Positions 25,250 through 33,230 of a stretch of 45,405 nt of DNA are shown one piece after another (position 1 is the first letter of the stretch; each line of letters opens with the position of its first letter). The notes under the pieces were generated by a model. It ran no database searches and was not told the origin of the DNA. It saw nothing but the letters and a program-made list of their open reading frames with translations. Source of the stretch: CAZOIA01 sp964579675 (GTDB lineage Bacteria; Planctomycetota; Phycisphaerae; UBA1845; PWPN01); NCBI GenBank assembly GCA_964579675.1, contig CAZOIA010000016.1, forward strand, positions 1-45,405, read 5' to 3'. The translations under genes and the position numbers were made by a program.

Positions 25250-26158
25250 GTGAGTATTCGTTCCCGTTTTCTGGATCCCGACCTGGTGCGTCGCCTGGGG
25301 CGGGTGGAGATGAAGGCCCGCCAGGTGGTGGAGGGATTCCTGACGGGGCTGCACAAGAGTCCGTATCGAGGCTTCAGCGTCGAGTTTGCCGAGCACCGCA
25401 GCTACGTGCCCGGCGACGATCCCCGGCACATTGACTGGAAGGTCTACGGGCGGCGCGAACGTTACTACATCAAGCAATACCACGAGGAGACGAACTTCGT
25501 CGCGACGGTGCTGCTGGACGCCAGCGCGTCGATGACGTTCGGCTCGGGCAAGGCGCACCGGAAGCTCGAGTACGCATGCCTGCTGGCGACCACCCTTTCT
25601 TTCCTCGTTCTGCGCCAGAATGACGCGGCGGCCCTGGGGATCTACGATCGCCAGAGCGTCGCCTATCTGCCGCCGGGAACACGATTGCCGTTCATCGCCC
25701 GACTCTCGGAGATGCTGGATCGGCTCGAACCGACGGGCCAGACCGATACCGGACGGTCGCTCGGGCAATTCACCCGCCAGATCGCCCGCAAGGGCATCGT
25801 AGTCGTGGTGTCGGACTTTCTCGATAAGCCCGAGTCGATCCTCGACGGCCTCAGACAGTTGAAGTTCCGCGGGCACGAGGTGATCGCCCTGCACGTGCTC
25901 GACCCGCACGAGCTGGGATTCCCGATGCGAGGCCACGTCCGGTTCGAGGGAATCGAGGTGGACCTGCGGGTCTTCGTGGAGCCGAGCCGCATCCGCGAGG
26001 CGTATCTCGATGCCCTGAATCGGCACCTTCACGCCTTGCGCCTGGGCTGCAGCCGGGCGGGCATCGACTATCGGCTGGCCAGCACCGCCGAGCCGCTCGA
26101 CGAGCTGTTGCTGAGCTACCTGGCGACCCGGCAAAAGGTCCGGCGGGTGGCCAAATGA
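25250..26158 (+). CDS. DUF58 domain protein with vWA fold
   Basis: A 302-residue cytosolic partner of MoxR. The DUF58 signature is at ~50-66 (RSYVPGDDPRHIDWKVYGR), followed by RYYIKQYHEETNF. A vWA-like fold has the metal-site motif DASAS at 90-94, with a helix KLEYACLLATTL after it. DUF58 proteins typically pair with MoxR and BatA-like proteins and are thought to link the ATPase to membrane clients. Start GTG 25250 gives the family-like beginning SIRSRFLDPDLVRRLGR; its ribosome site is weak and it lies just after the repeat hairpin. A hairpin followed by a T-run directly overlaps its stop codon, so transcription may be cut here. Confidence 0.93.
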   Translation: MSIRSRFLDPDLVRRLGRVEMKARQVVEGFLTGLHKSPYRGFSVEFAEHRSYVPGDDPRHIDWKVYGRRERYYIKQYHEETNFVATVLLDASASMTFGSGKAHRKLEYACLLATTLSFLVLRQNDAAALGIYDRQSVAYLPPGTRLPFIARLSEMLDRLEPTGQTDTGRSLGQFTRQIARKGIVVVVSDFLDKPESILDGLRQLKFRGHEVIALHVLDPHELGFPMRGHVRFEGIEVDLRVFVEPSRIREAYLDALNRHLHALRLGCSRAGIDYRLASTAEPLDELLLSYLATRQKVRRVAK

Positions 26159-26180
26159 TACGCATCGCGTATTCTTTTTT
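26158..26180 (+). terminator. Compact hairpin with T-run after the DUF58 gene
   Basis: ATACGC (26158-26163) and GCGTAT (26167-26172) form a stem with a 3-base loop, followed by TC and six T residues (26175-26180). It begins at the last base of the DUF58 stop codon. It looks like an intrinsic terminator, perhaps partial, given that the BatA-like gene follows 66 bases later on the same strand. A second imperfect hairpin lies at about 26190-26212. Confidence 0.6.
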
Positions 26181-26245
26181 GCGGCAGCCGGCGCCCTTTT
26201 CGCACGAAAGGGGCTACGTGGGGCGCATGGCTTAATGGGATCAGT

Positions 26246-28594
26246 ATGAGTTTTGTCCATCCACTCCTGGCATGGGGTGCCCTGCTCGGGGTGATCCCGA
26301 TCATCATTCATATCCTGTCGCGGCGGCGCTATCGCGTCGTGCGGTGGGCGGCCATGGACTTTCTGCTGACCGCCCTGTCGCAACGATCGCGCAACCTGCG
26401 CATTCAGGACCTGATTCTGTTGGCCCTGCGGACGTTGGCCCTGGCGGCGGCGGCGCTGGTGGTAGCCCGCCCGATCCTGTCACCGGGGGCGTCGGAGCTG
26501 TTTTCGGGAATCGGTGGGCGCGGTCCGGACGCGGTCATCGTGCTCGACACCTCGTACAGCATGGGGACGAACGTCGCGGGCCAGACACGTCTGGCCTTGG
26601 CCCGGCAACGCGCCAATACCGTGCTGGCCTCGCTGCCCGAGCGGGCGAGTGTCGGGGTGGTCTACATGCACGAGCAGGCCACGCGGGCGACGGACGGCCT
26701 GATCGCCGACCGCCCGCGAATCGGTGCCGCCATCGACGCTGCCCGCGTGACCGCCACCGGCACCGATGCCGCACCGGCGTTGGCCGCAGCACTCGAGATG
26801 CTCAAGGGCTCGACCGCGCCGGGCAAGCGGGTTTACCTCATCACCGACCTCCAGGCGCGGGCATTCGATCGGGCCGCCGGCGCGCTCCGGGAGACGCTGG
26901 CCGGGGCCGACGCGTCGATTGGCTTCGTCGTCCTCAGCGCAGGAAGCCAACCCGCAGCCAACCTGGGGATCACCGATCTTCGGGTCAAAAGCCGGTGGCT
27001 GCGGGTCGGGGCGCCGGTCCGGTTCGACGCAAGCATGCAGGACTTCGGCGACCCGCCGGCAAGCCAGGCGAACGTCGAGCTGTGGGTGGATGGCCGGAAG
27101 GTGGACCGCCAGCGCGTGCTGCTGAGTGACCGCCGCGGCATCGCCACGTTTCGGCACGCGTTCACCGCGGCAGGCCTTTTCCCGATCGAGGTCCGACTCG
27201 ATCCCGACGCGGTTGACATCGACAACCACCGGTATGCCGGCGTGTGTATCCCGTCGTCGATCGAGGTGGCGGTCGTGACGCCCGAAGCGACCGATGGGCC
27301 GTCGGGACAGGTTCGCAAGTCGCCATACGTTTACCTCGAAGCGGCACTGTCGCCCCCGACCGATTTGTCCGAGCCGGTGGCGGCTCCGCCGTTTACCGTG
27401 CGCCCGCGGGTGGCTCCCGAGCGCGTGGCGGACGAGATCGACGAGGAGGTCCGCGTCGTCATCCTCGCCGAGACGGGTTCGTTGCCCGCCGATGCCGTGC
27501 GACGATTGGAGGAACTGGCCCGGCAAGGCGGGTCGCTGCTGATCGCCGCCGGTGCCAACGCGGCCGCGACCCTGGGGCCTTTCCGCTCCGGCGGGGCGGG
27601 AGCGGGGCGCTGGCTCAGCGATGTGGCATTCACACCGCCTGAATCGTCGGCACCGAGTGAACGGCGGGTCCTTCAGTTAGACGTCGAAAACGCGGGCATC
27701 GATGCCGGCGAACCCGTCGAAGGTGGACCGGCGGACGTCGCGGTCATCGACTTTGATTCACCCGGCGTCCGTGACGCCCTGGCCGCGGTGAACGTATTCC
27801 AGGCAATGACCGTTGAGCCGGCCGGCGGCAGCGACTGGTCCGTATTGCTCCGGTTGACCGATGGCCGCCCGGTGCTCATGACGCGCGACCTGGCAACCGG
27901 CGCCCGAGCCCATGCCCCCGATGCGGAAAACAAGCCCGCAAGTGCGGGCCGAATAGCGATGTTTGCCTCATCGCTCGATCCGAGCTGGTGCGACCTGGTC
28001 TATCGGCCTGCGATGGTTCCGCTGCTGGGCAACCTGCTCGTCTGGCTGACCCGGCACCGGCTGGTATCGCCGGGCCTGGAGCCGGGGCAGACATGGGCGC
28101 CGCCCCTGCGGGCCGGGCCGGCCGGCTTAACCGTGGCCATGCCCGGGGGCGTCACGTTGGAGGCGGCCGGTTTTGCGGAACCCGTCGAAGCGACCGAGGA
28201 CGCGGTGCTCAGATTCGATCGGACGGACTCGCCGGGCGTGTACCGACTTGCCGGAAGCGCATCCGCCGGTGCCGCAGCGCCCGACGCCCTGCACGCCGTT
28301 GCCGTCAACGTCGAGACCGCCGAGAGCGATCAGGTGGTCTTCTCACCGGGGGCAATCCGCTCGTTGTTCCCCCAGGGCCGCTGTGAAGTGATCGCGCCGG
28401 ACGCGCCGGTGGATGCGGTTGTGCTCGCGGGACTGTCGGGCACCGAAGTATGGTCAATCCTGGCGATCCTGGTGGGGGCAATCCTGCTGGTGGAGGTGTT
28501 GCTGGCCTACCGATTCAGCTATCAAAAGACTTCTGGCGAGCTTCGGGGCACGACAGGAGAAGTCAGAAGCGAGAAGTTGGAAGTGAGAGGGTGA
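26246..28594 (+). CDS. BatA-like vWA membrane protein
   Basis: A 782-residue inner-membrane protein. The N-terminus is the BatA/aerotolerance domain (SFVHPLLAWGALLGVIPIIIHILSR in two pieces, first helix ~5-24; FLLTALSQRSRNLRIQDL; second helix ~54-77). A vWA domain follows with metal-site motif D101-T-S103-Y-S105 (VLDTSYSM) and VYLITDLQARAFD. The large middle part is beta-rich and periplasmic or cytosolic; a helix near the end (VWSILAILVGAILLVEVLL) anchors it again. Such proteins accompany MoxR and DUF58. The last ~11 codons plus stop lie inside a repeat array, so the C-terminal tail (SEKLEVRG) is probably repeat-derived. The ribosome site GGGA is weak. Confidence 0.88.
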   Translation: MSFVHPLLAWGALLGVIPIIIHILSRRRYRVVRWAAMDFLLTALSQRSRNLRIQDLILLALRTLALAAAALVVARPILSPGASELFSGIGGRGPDAVIVLDTSYSMGTNVAGQTRLALARQRANTVLASLPERASVGVVYMHEQATRATDGLIADRPRIGAAIDAARVTATGTDAAPALAAALEMLKGSTAPGKRVYLITDLQARAFDRAAGALRETLAGADASIGFVVLSAGSQPAANLGITDLRVKSRWLRVGAPVRFDASMQDFGDPPASQANVELWVDGRKVDRQRVLLSDRRGIATFRHAFTAAGLFPIEVRLDPDAVDIDNHRYAGVCIPSSIEVAVVTPEATDGPSGQVRKSPYVYLEAALSPPTDLSEPVAAPPFTVRPRVAPERVADEIDEEVRVVILAETGSLPADAVRRLEELARQGGSLLIAAGANAAATLGPFRSGGAGAGRWLSDVAFTPPESSAPSERRVLQLDVENAGIDAGEPVEGGPADVAVIDFDSPGVRDALAAVNVFQAMTVEPAGGSDWSVLLRLTDGRPVLMTRDLATGARAHAPDAENKPASAGRIAMFASSLDPSWCDLVYRPAMVPLLGNLLVWLTRHRLVSPGLEPGQTWAPPLRAGPAGLTVAMPGGVTLEAAGFAEPVEATEDAVLRFDRTDSPGVYRLAGSASAGAAAPDALHAVAVNVETAESDQVVFSPGAIRSLFPQGRCEVIAPDAPVDAVVLAGLSGTEVWSILAILVGAILLVEVLLAYRFSYQKTSGELRGTTGEVRSEKLEVRG

Positions 28595-28782
28595 GAAGTG
28601 ATGAAGGTGCGAAGGTGAGAACGTGTCAGAATGTGAAGGTGCGAAGGTGGGAAGTGCGGGGGTGTGGAGGTCTAGAAGTGCGGCAATGTGAAGGTGTAAA
28701 CGGCGCACGTATTGCGGCTACCTTGTCGCTTCTGCACTTTCCCACCTTCCCACCTTCGCACTTTCCCACCTTCGCACATTCG
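28558..28782 (+). repeat. 7- to 8-base repeat arrays in inverted pair after the BatA-like gene
   Basis: Purine-rich units (AGAAGTC, AGAAGCG, then CGAAGGTG and variants) run from 28558 to ~28696, including the end of the BatA-like coding region. After ~38 bases, six octamers CACTTTCC, CACCTTCC, CACCTTCG, CACTTTCC, CACCTTCG, CACATTCG occupy 28735-28782. The two parts are reverse complements in type and can form a long hairpin. The remainder of the 253-base gap holds the ribosome site of the next gene only. Confidence 0.88.
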
Positions 28783-28847
28783 TGCCGCGTCGGTTGTTCG
28801 CCTTCCCGCGCTGCGTTCTCCTCGACCTTCTTAGCGAGGCGGGCATC

Positions 28848-31202
28848 ATGACTTCGCCGGCGCCACGAGGATTCCTGGCTGCCCTGCTCACCCGGTGGAT
28901 CACGGACGATCCCTCCGCGCAGGTGATCGAAACGGGGTCGGCGTGGCAGCCGACATGGCCGGCTGGCGTGCTGCTGGCGATATTGGTCGTCATGTGGCTG
29001 CTCGTGGCGGTGATCCACCGCAGCCGACGGCTCGATCTGAGTACCCGCTGGCGAGTCGGGCTGGGCCTGTTGCGGGCGGTGATCCTCGCGTTGCCGGTGC
29101 TCATGCTGGCCCAGCCGCACATCGCCGCCCAACTCGAACGATCGGAACCGAAAACGCTGGCGGTGCTGCTGGACCGTTCGCCCAGCATGTCACTCGAAGA
29201 CGGTCCCGAGACGGTACCCACGTCGCGCTGGCAGCGGGCAGCGGAGGCGATCGCCCCGGCACTGTCGGCCGTGGCCGGCGTCTCTGTGGGCGGCCCGCCG
29301 GCGGTGGAACCTCTCGCGTCCGCGCGAGGCCCGCGGGTGGCCACCTACCTCTTTGATGAAGCGCTCAGCCCGGTGGACCTGGCAGAAGTGCCGGGTTCAA
29401 CCGGGCCTCCGGGCCGCGGGCGAACGGCGATCGGCAATGCTCTTCAGGGCGTACACTCGGAACTCGCGGGCGGTCCGACAGCCGGCGTGCTGCTGGTCAC
29501 CGATGGTGCCGACAACGCCTCGGGGGCGGATCGTCACCCGCTCCGGGTCGCCCGCCGGCTCGCCCGGGCCGGCATTCCCGTGCACGCCTGCCTGGTCGGC
29601 AACGAACGCCCCCGCGAGCTGACGGTCAGCGTCGTCGCTGAGGCACCGTTCGCCTATGCCGGTGATCCGGTGGGGTTGCGGGTTCGCATCGAGCAGCAGG
29701 GGTTCGACGACAACCTGGTGACGGTGACGCTGCTGGACGGCGACCGCGTCGTGGAGACGAAGGACGCTGCGCTTCCCGCCACCGGCGCGCCGGTGGTCGA
29801 ACGGTTCGAGGTCCAGCCCGGCGAGCCGGGCCGAAAGCGATACCGCGTGGAGACCACGCCGCTGCCGGGCGAGCTGACCACGACCAACAACCACGCCACC
29901 GCCGACGTCCACGTGATCGATCAGCCCATCCGCGTTCTCTACATCGAGCGTTGGCCGAGATGGCAGTACCGCTTCCTGCGCAACGCGATGCGGCGCGATC
30001 GTCGTTTCGAGCCGACGCTGGTGTTGTTGACCGAAGACCCGGCCACGCCGGCGGCCGAGCGGCAAGCGGCCTCGTTCCCAGCCAGCGCAGAGGAGCTGTC
30101 GCAGTTCGACGTGATCGTGGTTGGTGATCTGGCACCGCAGGATCTCTCGCCTCAGCAATGGGAATGGCTGCGTGACCACGTCATTGAGGATGGAGCGGGT
30201 GCGGTGTTCATCGCGGGTCCAGCCCACATGCCGGGGGCCTTTGTCGAGACCGCCCTGGGGCCGCTGCTGCCATTCGAGCGGGTGACGGCCATCCCGGAGG
30301 AGGACGTGATTTCCTTTTCGCCGGTGGTGACGCCGCTGGGCGCTTGTCATCCGCTGGTGCGTCTGAGCTTCGGCGAGGACCCCGGTTCTGTCTGGAGACG
30401 TTTGCCGCCATTGGGGTGGTATGCCGGCGTCGCGGATCTGAAGCCCGGCGCGATGGTGCTGGTTCACCGGCCGGCTGATGCCGGCGGCGATCCCACCGCC
30501 CTGGTGATCCTTCACCGCGTGGGCCGGGCGTCCGTCCTGTTCGTCGGCACGGACGAAACCTGGAAGTGGCGCTACGAGGTGGGCAACCGGTATTTCTACG
30601 GCTTCTGGGCGCACGCGATTCAACACGTGGGCATGCCGCACCGCGTCGGGGAGTTCCAGTCGGTGCGTATCGAGACGCCCGCAACCATCGCCCCGGACGT
30701 GCCCACCGCGGTCAGCGTCGCGATCGAGTCGGGGACTGCCTCGATCGACGGGGAAGCGGACGAGACGCTCACCCTGATCGCCGAGCAGAGCGAAGGCCGT
30801 TCCCCGCCCGTGTCGTTCAAGCTGCGGCGGGCGGCGGACTCACCGTTCCTGTACGAAGGGGAACTCCAGCTTGCCGACAAGGGTCGCTATCGCCTTCTCG
30901 TCGAGGGCTACGAGGATCGCGGCGAGGCGGCCCTGGAGGTGTCGGGCGAGCCCGGGCGTGACCCCGAACTGTCCCACGCCGCGATTAACCCCGCACTGCT
31001 CCGCCAGATCGCCGATGTGACCGGCGGCGAATTCGTGACCCTTGGTCAACTGCCCGCCCTGATCGGGCGCCTGGATTTCTCGCCGCTTCGTTACCGCTGG
31101 TCGGAGCGGATTCCGCTTTGGGACGGATGGACGATGCTGATCGCCCTTGCGGTGTTGCTCACCGCCGAGTGGGTCCTGCGCAAGTGGCGATACTTGCCGT
31201 GA
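28848..31202 (+). CDS. vWA / glutamine-amidotransferase-like membrane protein
   Basis: About 784 residues. Two membrane helices (~38-56 and ~71-88) lead to a vWA-like segment with LLDRSPSMSLED (acidic/serine motif D109, S111, S113) and GVLLVTDGADNASGAD. A middle beta region (TVSVVAEAPFAYAGDPV) precedes a class-I glutamine-amidotransferase-like fold (VLYIERWPRWQYRFLRNAM, FDVIVVGDLAPQ, GAVFIAGP); no obvious catalytic Cys-His-Glu triad is seen, so it is likely non-enzymatic. A C-terminal helix (~758-776) ends the protein. This layout is common next to BatA-like genes in planctomycetes. ATG 28848 is chosen because GAGGCGGG precedes it; the frame extends upstream into the repeat array. Confidence 0.82.
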   Translation: MTSPAPRGFLAALLTRWITDDPSAQVIETGSAWQPTWPAGVLLAILVVMWLLVAVIHRSRRLDLSTRWRVGLGLLRAVILALPVLMLAQPHIAAQLERSEPKTLAVLLDRSPSMSLEDGPETVPTSRWQRAAEAIAPALSAVAGVSVGGPPAVEPLASARGPRVATYLFDEALSPVDLAEVPGSTGPPGRGRTAIGNALQGVHSELAGGPTAGVLLVTDGADNASGADRHPLRVARRLARAGIPVHACLVGNERPRELTVSVVAEAPFAYAGDPVGLRVRIEQQGFDDNLVTVTLLDGDRVVETKDAALPATGAPVVERFEVQPGEPGRKRYRVETTPLPGELTTTNNHATADVHVIDQPIRVLYIERWPRWQYRFLRNAMRRDRRFEPTLVLLTEDPATPAAERQAASFPASAEELSQFDVIVVGDLAPQDLSPQQWEWLRDHVIEDGAGAVFIAGPAHMPGAFVETALGPLLPFERVTAIPEEDVISFSPVVTPLGACHPLVRLSFGEDPGSVWRRLPPLGWYAGVADLKPGAMVLVHRPADAGGDPTALVILHRVGRASVLFVGTDETWKWRYEVGNRYFYGFWAHAIQHVGMPHRVGEFQSVRIETPATIAPDVPTAVSVAIESGTASIDGEADETLTLIAEQSEGRSPPVSFKLRRAADSPFLYEGELQLADKGRYRLLVEGYEDRGEAALEVSGEPGRDPELSHAAINPALLRQIADVTGGEFVTLGQLPALIGRLDFSPLRYRWSERIPLWDGWTMLIALAVLLTAEWVLRKWRYLP

Positions 31203-31206
31203 AGTT

Positions 31207-31248
31207 GTGAATGACGAACGATGAATGATGAACGATGAATGATGATAA
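31207..31248 (+). repeat. 7-base ATGAAYG array that includes a start codon
   Basis: Six heptads GTGAATG, ACGAACG, ATGAATG, ATGAACG, ATGAATG, ATGATAA run from 31207 to 31248, starting four bases after the previous stop. The start codon of the next gene (ATG 31235) is the first triplet of the fifth heptad. The array offers ATG triplets in more than one frame and no normal ribosome site. The reverse-complement form of the same heptad occurs at 35491-35580. Confidence 0.92.
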
Positions 31249-33229
31249 GACCAACCTGGACCGCCAACTGTCGGCCGTGCGATCGCGGTGGATCGTTCGG
31301 GACGCGGTCTTATCGCTGGCGCGAACGGTACTGGCGCTCGTGCCCGCGTACCTGGTGCTGGGCTGGCTTGACTACCGGCTGGATTTCCCGCGTGGTGCCC
31401 GAGCGGCCGAACTGGTTTGCCTGGTGGCGTGGACCGTGTGGGTGATCCGCCGCTTCGTTGTGCCCGCAGTGACCCTGAAGCGCGGCGCCTGTGCCGCCGC
31501 CCTTCGGGTGGAGTCGGTCTACGACCGGTTTGGCGGGCGGCTGATCTCACGGGTGGAATTCCGCGACGAAGCACGAATGCATTCGCGCCGTCCGGGCCCC
31601 CGCAGCCCGCGTTTTGCCGGAGGCTTGTCCGCAAGCCTGATCGAGGCGATGTGCAAGCGCGTCGAATCGGCAGCGGCCCACCTGCCGTTACGGGCTGCGA
31701 TTGACATGAAGCCCGTGCGACGCCCGGCCGCCGGTGCCGCCGTGACGCTGCTGGTACTCTCTCTCGTCGTGGTGAGTCGCCCCGGCCTGGCTGGCTTGTG
31801 GATCCGGCGCACGCTCCTGCCGTTCAGCGATGCCGCCTGGCCGCGCCGCACGCAAATCACCGACGTCGAACAACAATACCGCGTGCGCCGTGGCGATCCC
31901 GTGCGCATCACTGGCCTGGTCACCGGCGAGATCCCCCGAACCGGCCGGGTCGAGTGGCAACCCGCGGGCCAGGGAAGGTCAACAGCGCGGCCAGCCGGCT
32001 ATGCGTCGTTCGACGTGGCGGCGGGCGGTCGCTTCACGGTCACGATCGGGCCGCTGCTGGAACCGATCACCCTGTCGATGCGGATCGGGGACGCCCGGCT
32101 CGATGGCGTCCACGTGGATGTAGTCGTCCCGCCCGAGCTCGCGTCCATCGAAGCGGTCTACCACTACCCCGCGTTCACGCGCCGCCAGCCCGATCGGGTC
32201 CAATCCGGCGACGTCCGGGTACTGGTCGGCACCCGCGTCGATCTGACCCTCAACGCCGATCGCGACGTCCAGCGGATGGAACTGGCGTTCAGCGGTGACG
32301 AAGGTGAGAGAACCAAGGCGGTCACGCTGACCTCCAAAAGACAGGGCCAGGGATCGTTCACGGTCACCGCCCGAGGTCGATACGCGGTTCGGCTCCACGA
32401 CGCATACGGTTTCACGACGGATACGCCGGCGACCTTCGTGATCGACCCGATCGACAACGAGCTGCCCGCGGTCAGGCTCACCCGGCCCGGCTCCGAGCAC
32501 CGCGTGACGCCGGCGACGCGACTGCGGCTTCGGTTCGAGGCGGATGACGACTTCGGCGTCACGGCAGCGGCCATCCGGTGGCGGAAACGTGCCCGGGAAG
32601 GGGTGGACGAACCGGCGCCGACCGCCCCCGTGACCGTTCCGGTCGTCACGCCACGCACACAATGGGACGGCCAGTTCGCGTGGGACCTGGCCAGCGCCGA
32701 TCTCGCCCGCGGCGACGAGGTCGAGTATCATCTCGAGGTCACGGACGCGGGGCTGCACTTGACCCAAGAGAAGATGAGCGTGTCCGCCACCCACGTGCTG
32801 ACGGTGGTCGATCCGGAGTCGCTCCGCCGGTCGCTGGAGGCGCGTCTGCGGGATGCATTCGGTGAGCTGGACCACCTGACGGATCAGCAGCAGGCCGGGC
32901 GGGATGAGGTCGAGGTCGCGATTGTTTCACTCCCGGCGGCGGGCGAGCCGCTCATGCCCGCGGACGTGCGCCGCGTGCAGATCGAGCAGCATCGCCAGAC
33001 GCGGATGCTCCGCCAGGTGGGCCGGCTGTCAGGCCGGCTTGCCGATGTCGCCGATGAGTTGGCCGACAGCTTCCTGGTGGATTCGGAGCGGATCGAGGGC
33101 CTGCACGCGCTGGCCGGCGGTTTGAGAGCGTTAGGCGTCGGCCCGATGAAACAGGCGGCGGCGTATCTGCGGCAGGCCCGGGCCGCGTTGGCGGGCTTCG
33201 CGGAATCGCAGGACACGGGAGAACGCTGA
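31235..33229 (+). CDS. DUF4175-like membrane protein
   Basis: A 664-residue protein with three hydrophobic helices (~27-48, ~58-80, ~165-181), then a long extracytoplasmic portion of Ig-like beta segments (VVPPELASIEAVYHYPAFT, RGRYAVRLHDAYGF, RLRFEADDDFGVTAAAIRW) and a helical C-terminus (~530-660). The plan matches DUF4175-type proteins annotated beside BatA-like genes; its function is unknown. The start codon sits inside a repeat array with no Shine-Dalgarno sequence, so initiation may rely on coupling to the preceding gene (stop 33 bases earlier). The next ATG is one base after its TGA. Confidence 0.78.
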   Translation: MNDDKTNLDRQLSAVRSRWIVRDAVLSLARTVLALVPAYLVLGWLDYRLDFPRGARAAELVCLVAWTVWVIRRFVVPAVTLKRGACAAALRVESVYDRFGGRLISRVEFRDEARMHSRRPGPRSPRFAGGLSASLIEAMCKRVESAAAHLPLRAAIDMKPVRRPAAGAAVTLLVLSLVVVSRPGLAGLWIRRTLLPFSDAAWPRRTQITDVEQQYRVRRGDPVRITGLVTGEIPRTGRVEWQPAGQGRSTARPAGYASFDVAAGGRFTVTIGPLLEPITLSMRIGDARLDGVHVDVVVPPELASIEAVYHYPAFTRRQPDRVQSGDVRVLVGTRVDLTLNADRDVQRMELAFSGDEGERTKAVTLTSKRQGQGSFTVTARGRYAVRLHDAYGFTTDTPATFVIDPIDNELPAVRLTRPGSEHRVTPATRLRLRFEADDDFGVTAAAIRWRKRAREGVDEPAPTAPVTVPVVTPRTQWDGQFAWDLASADLARGDEVEYHLEVTDAGLHLTQEKMSVSATHVLTVVDPESLRRSLEARLRDAFGELDHLTDQQQAGRDEVEVAIVSLPAAGEPLMPADVRRVQIEQHRQTRMLRQVGRLSGRLADVADELADSFLVDSERIEGLHALAGGLRALGVGPMKQAAAYLRQARAALAGFAESQDTGER

Positions 33230-33230
33230 G

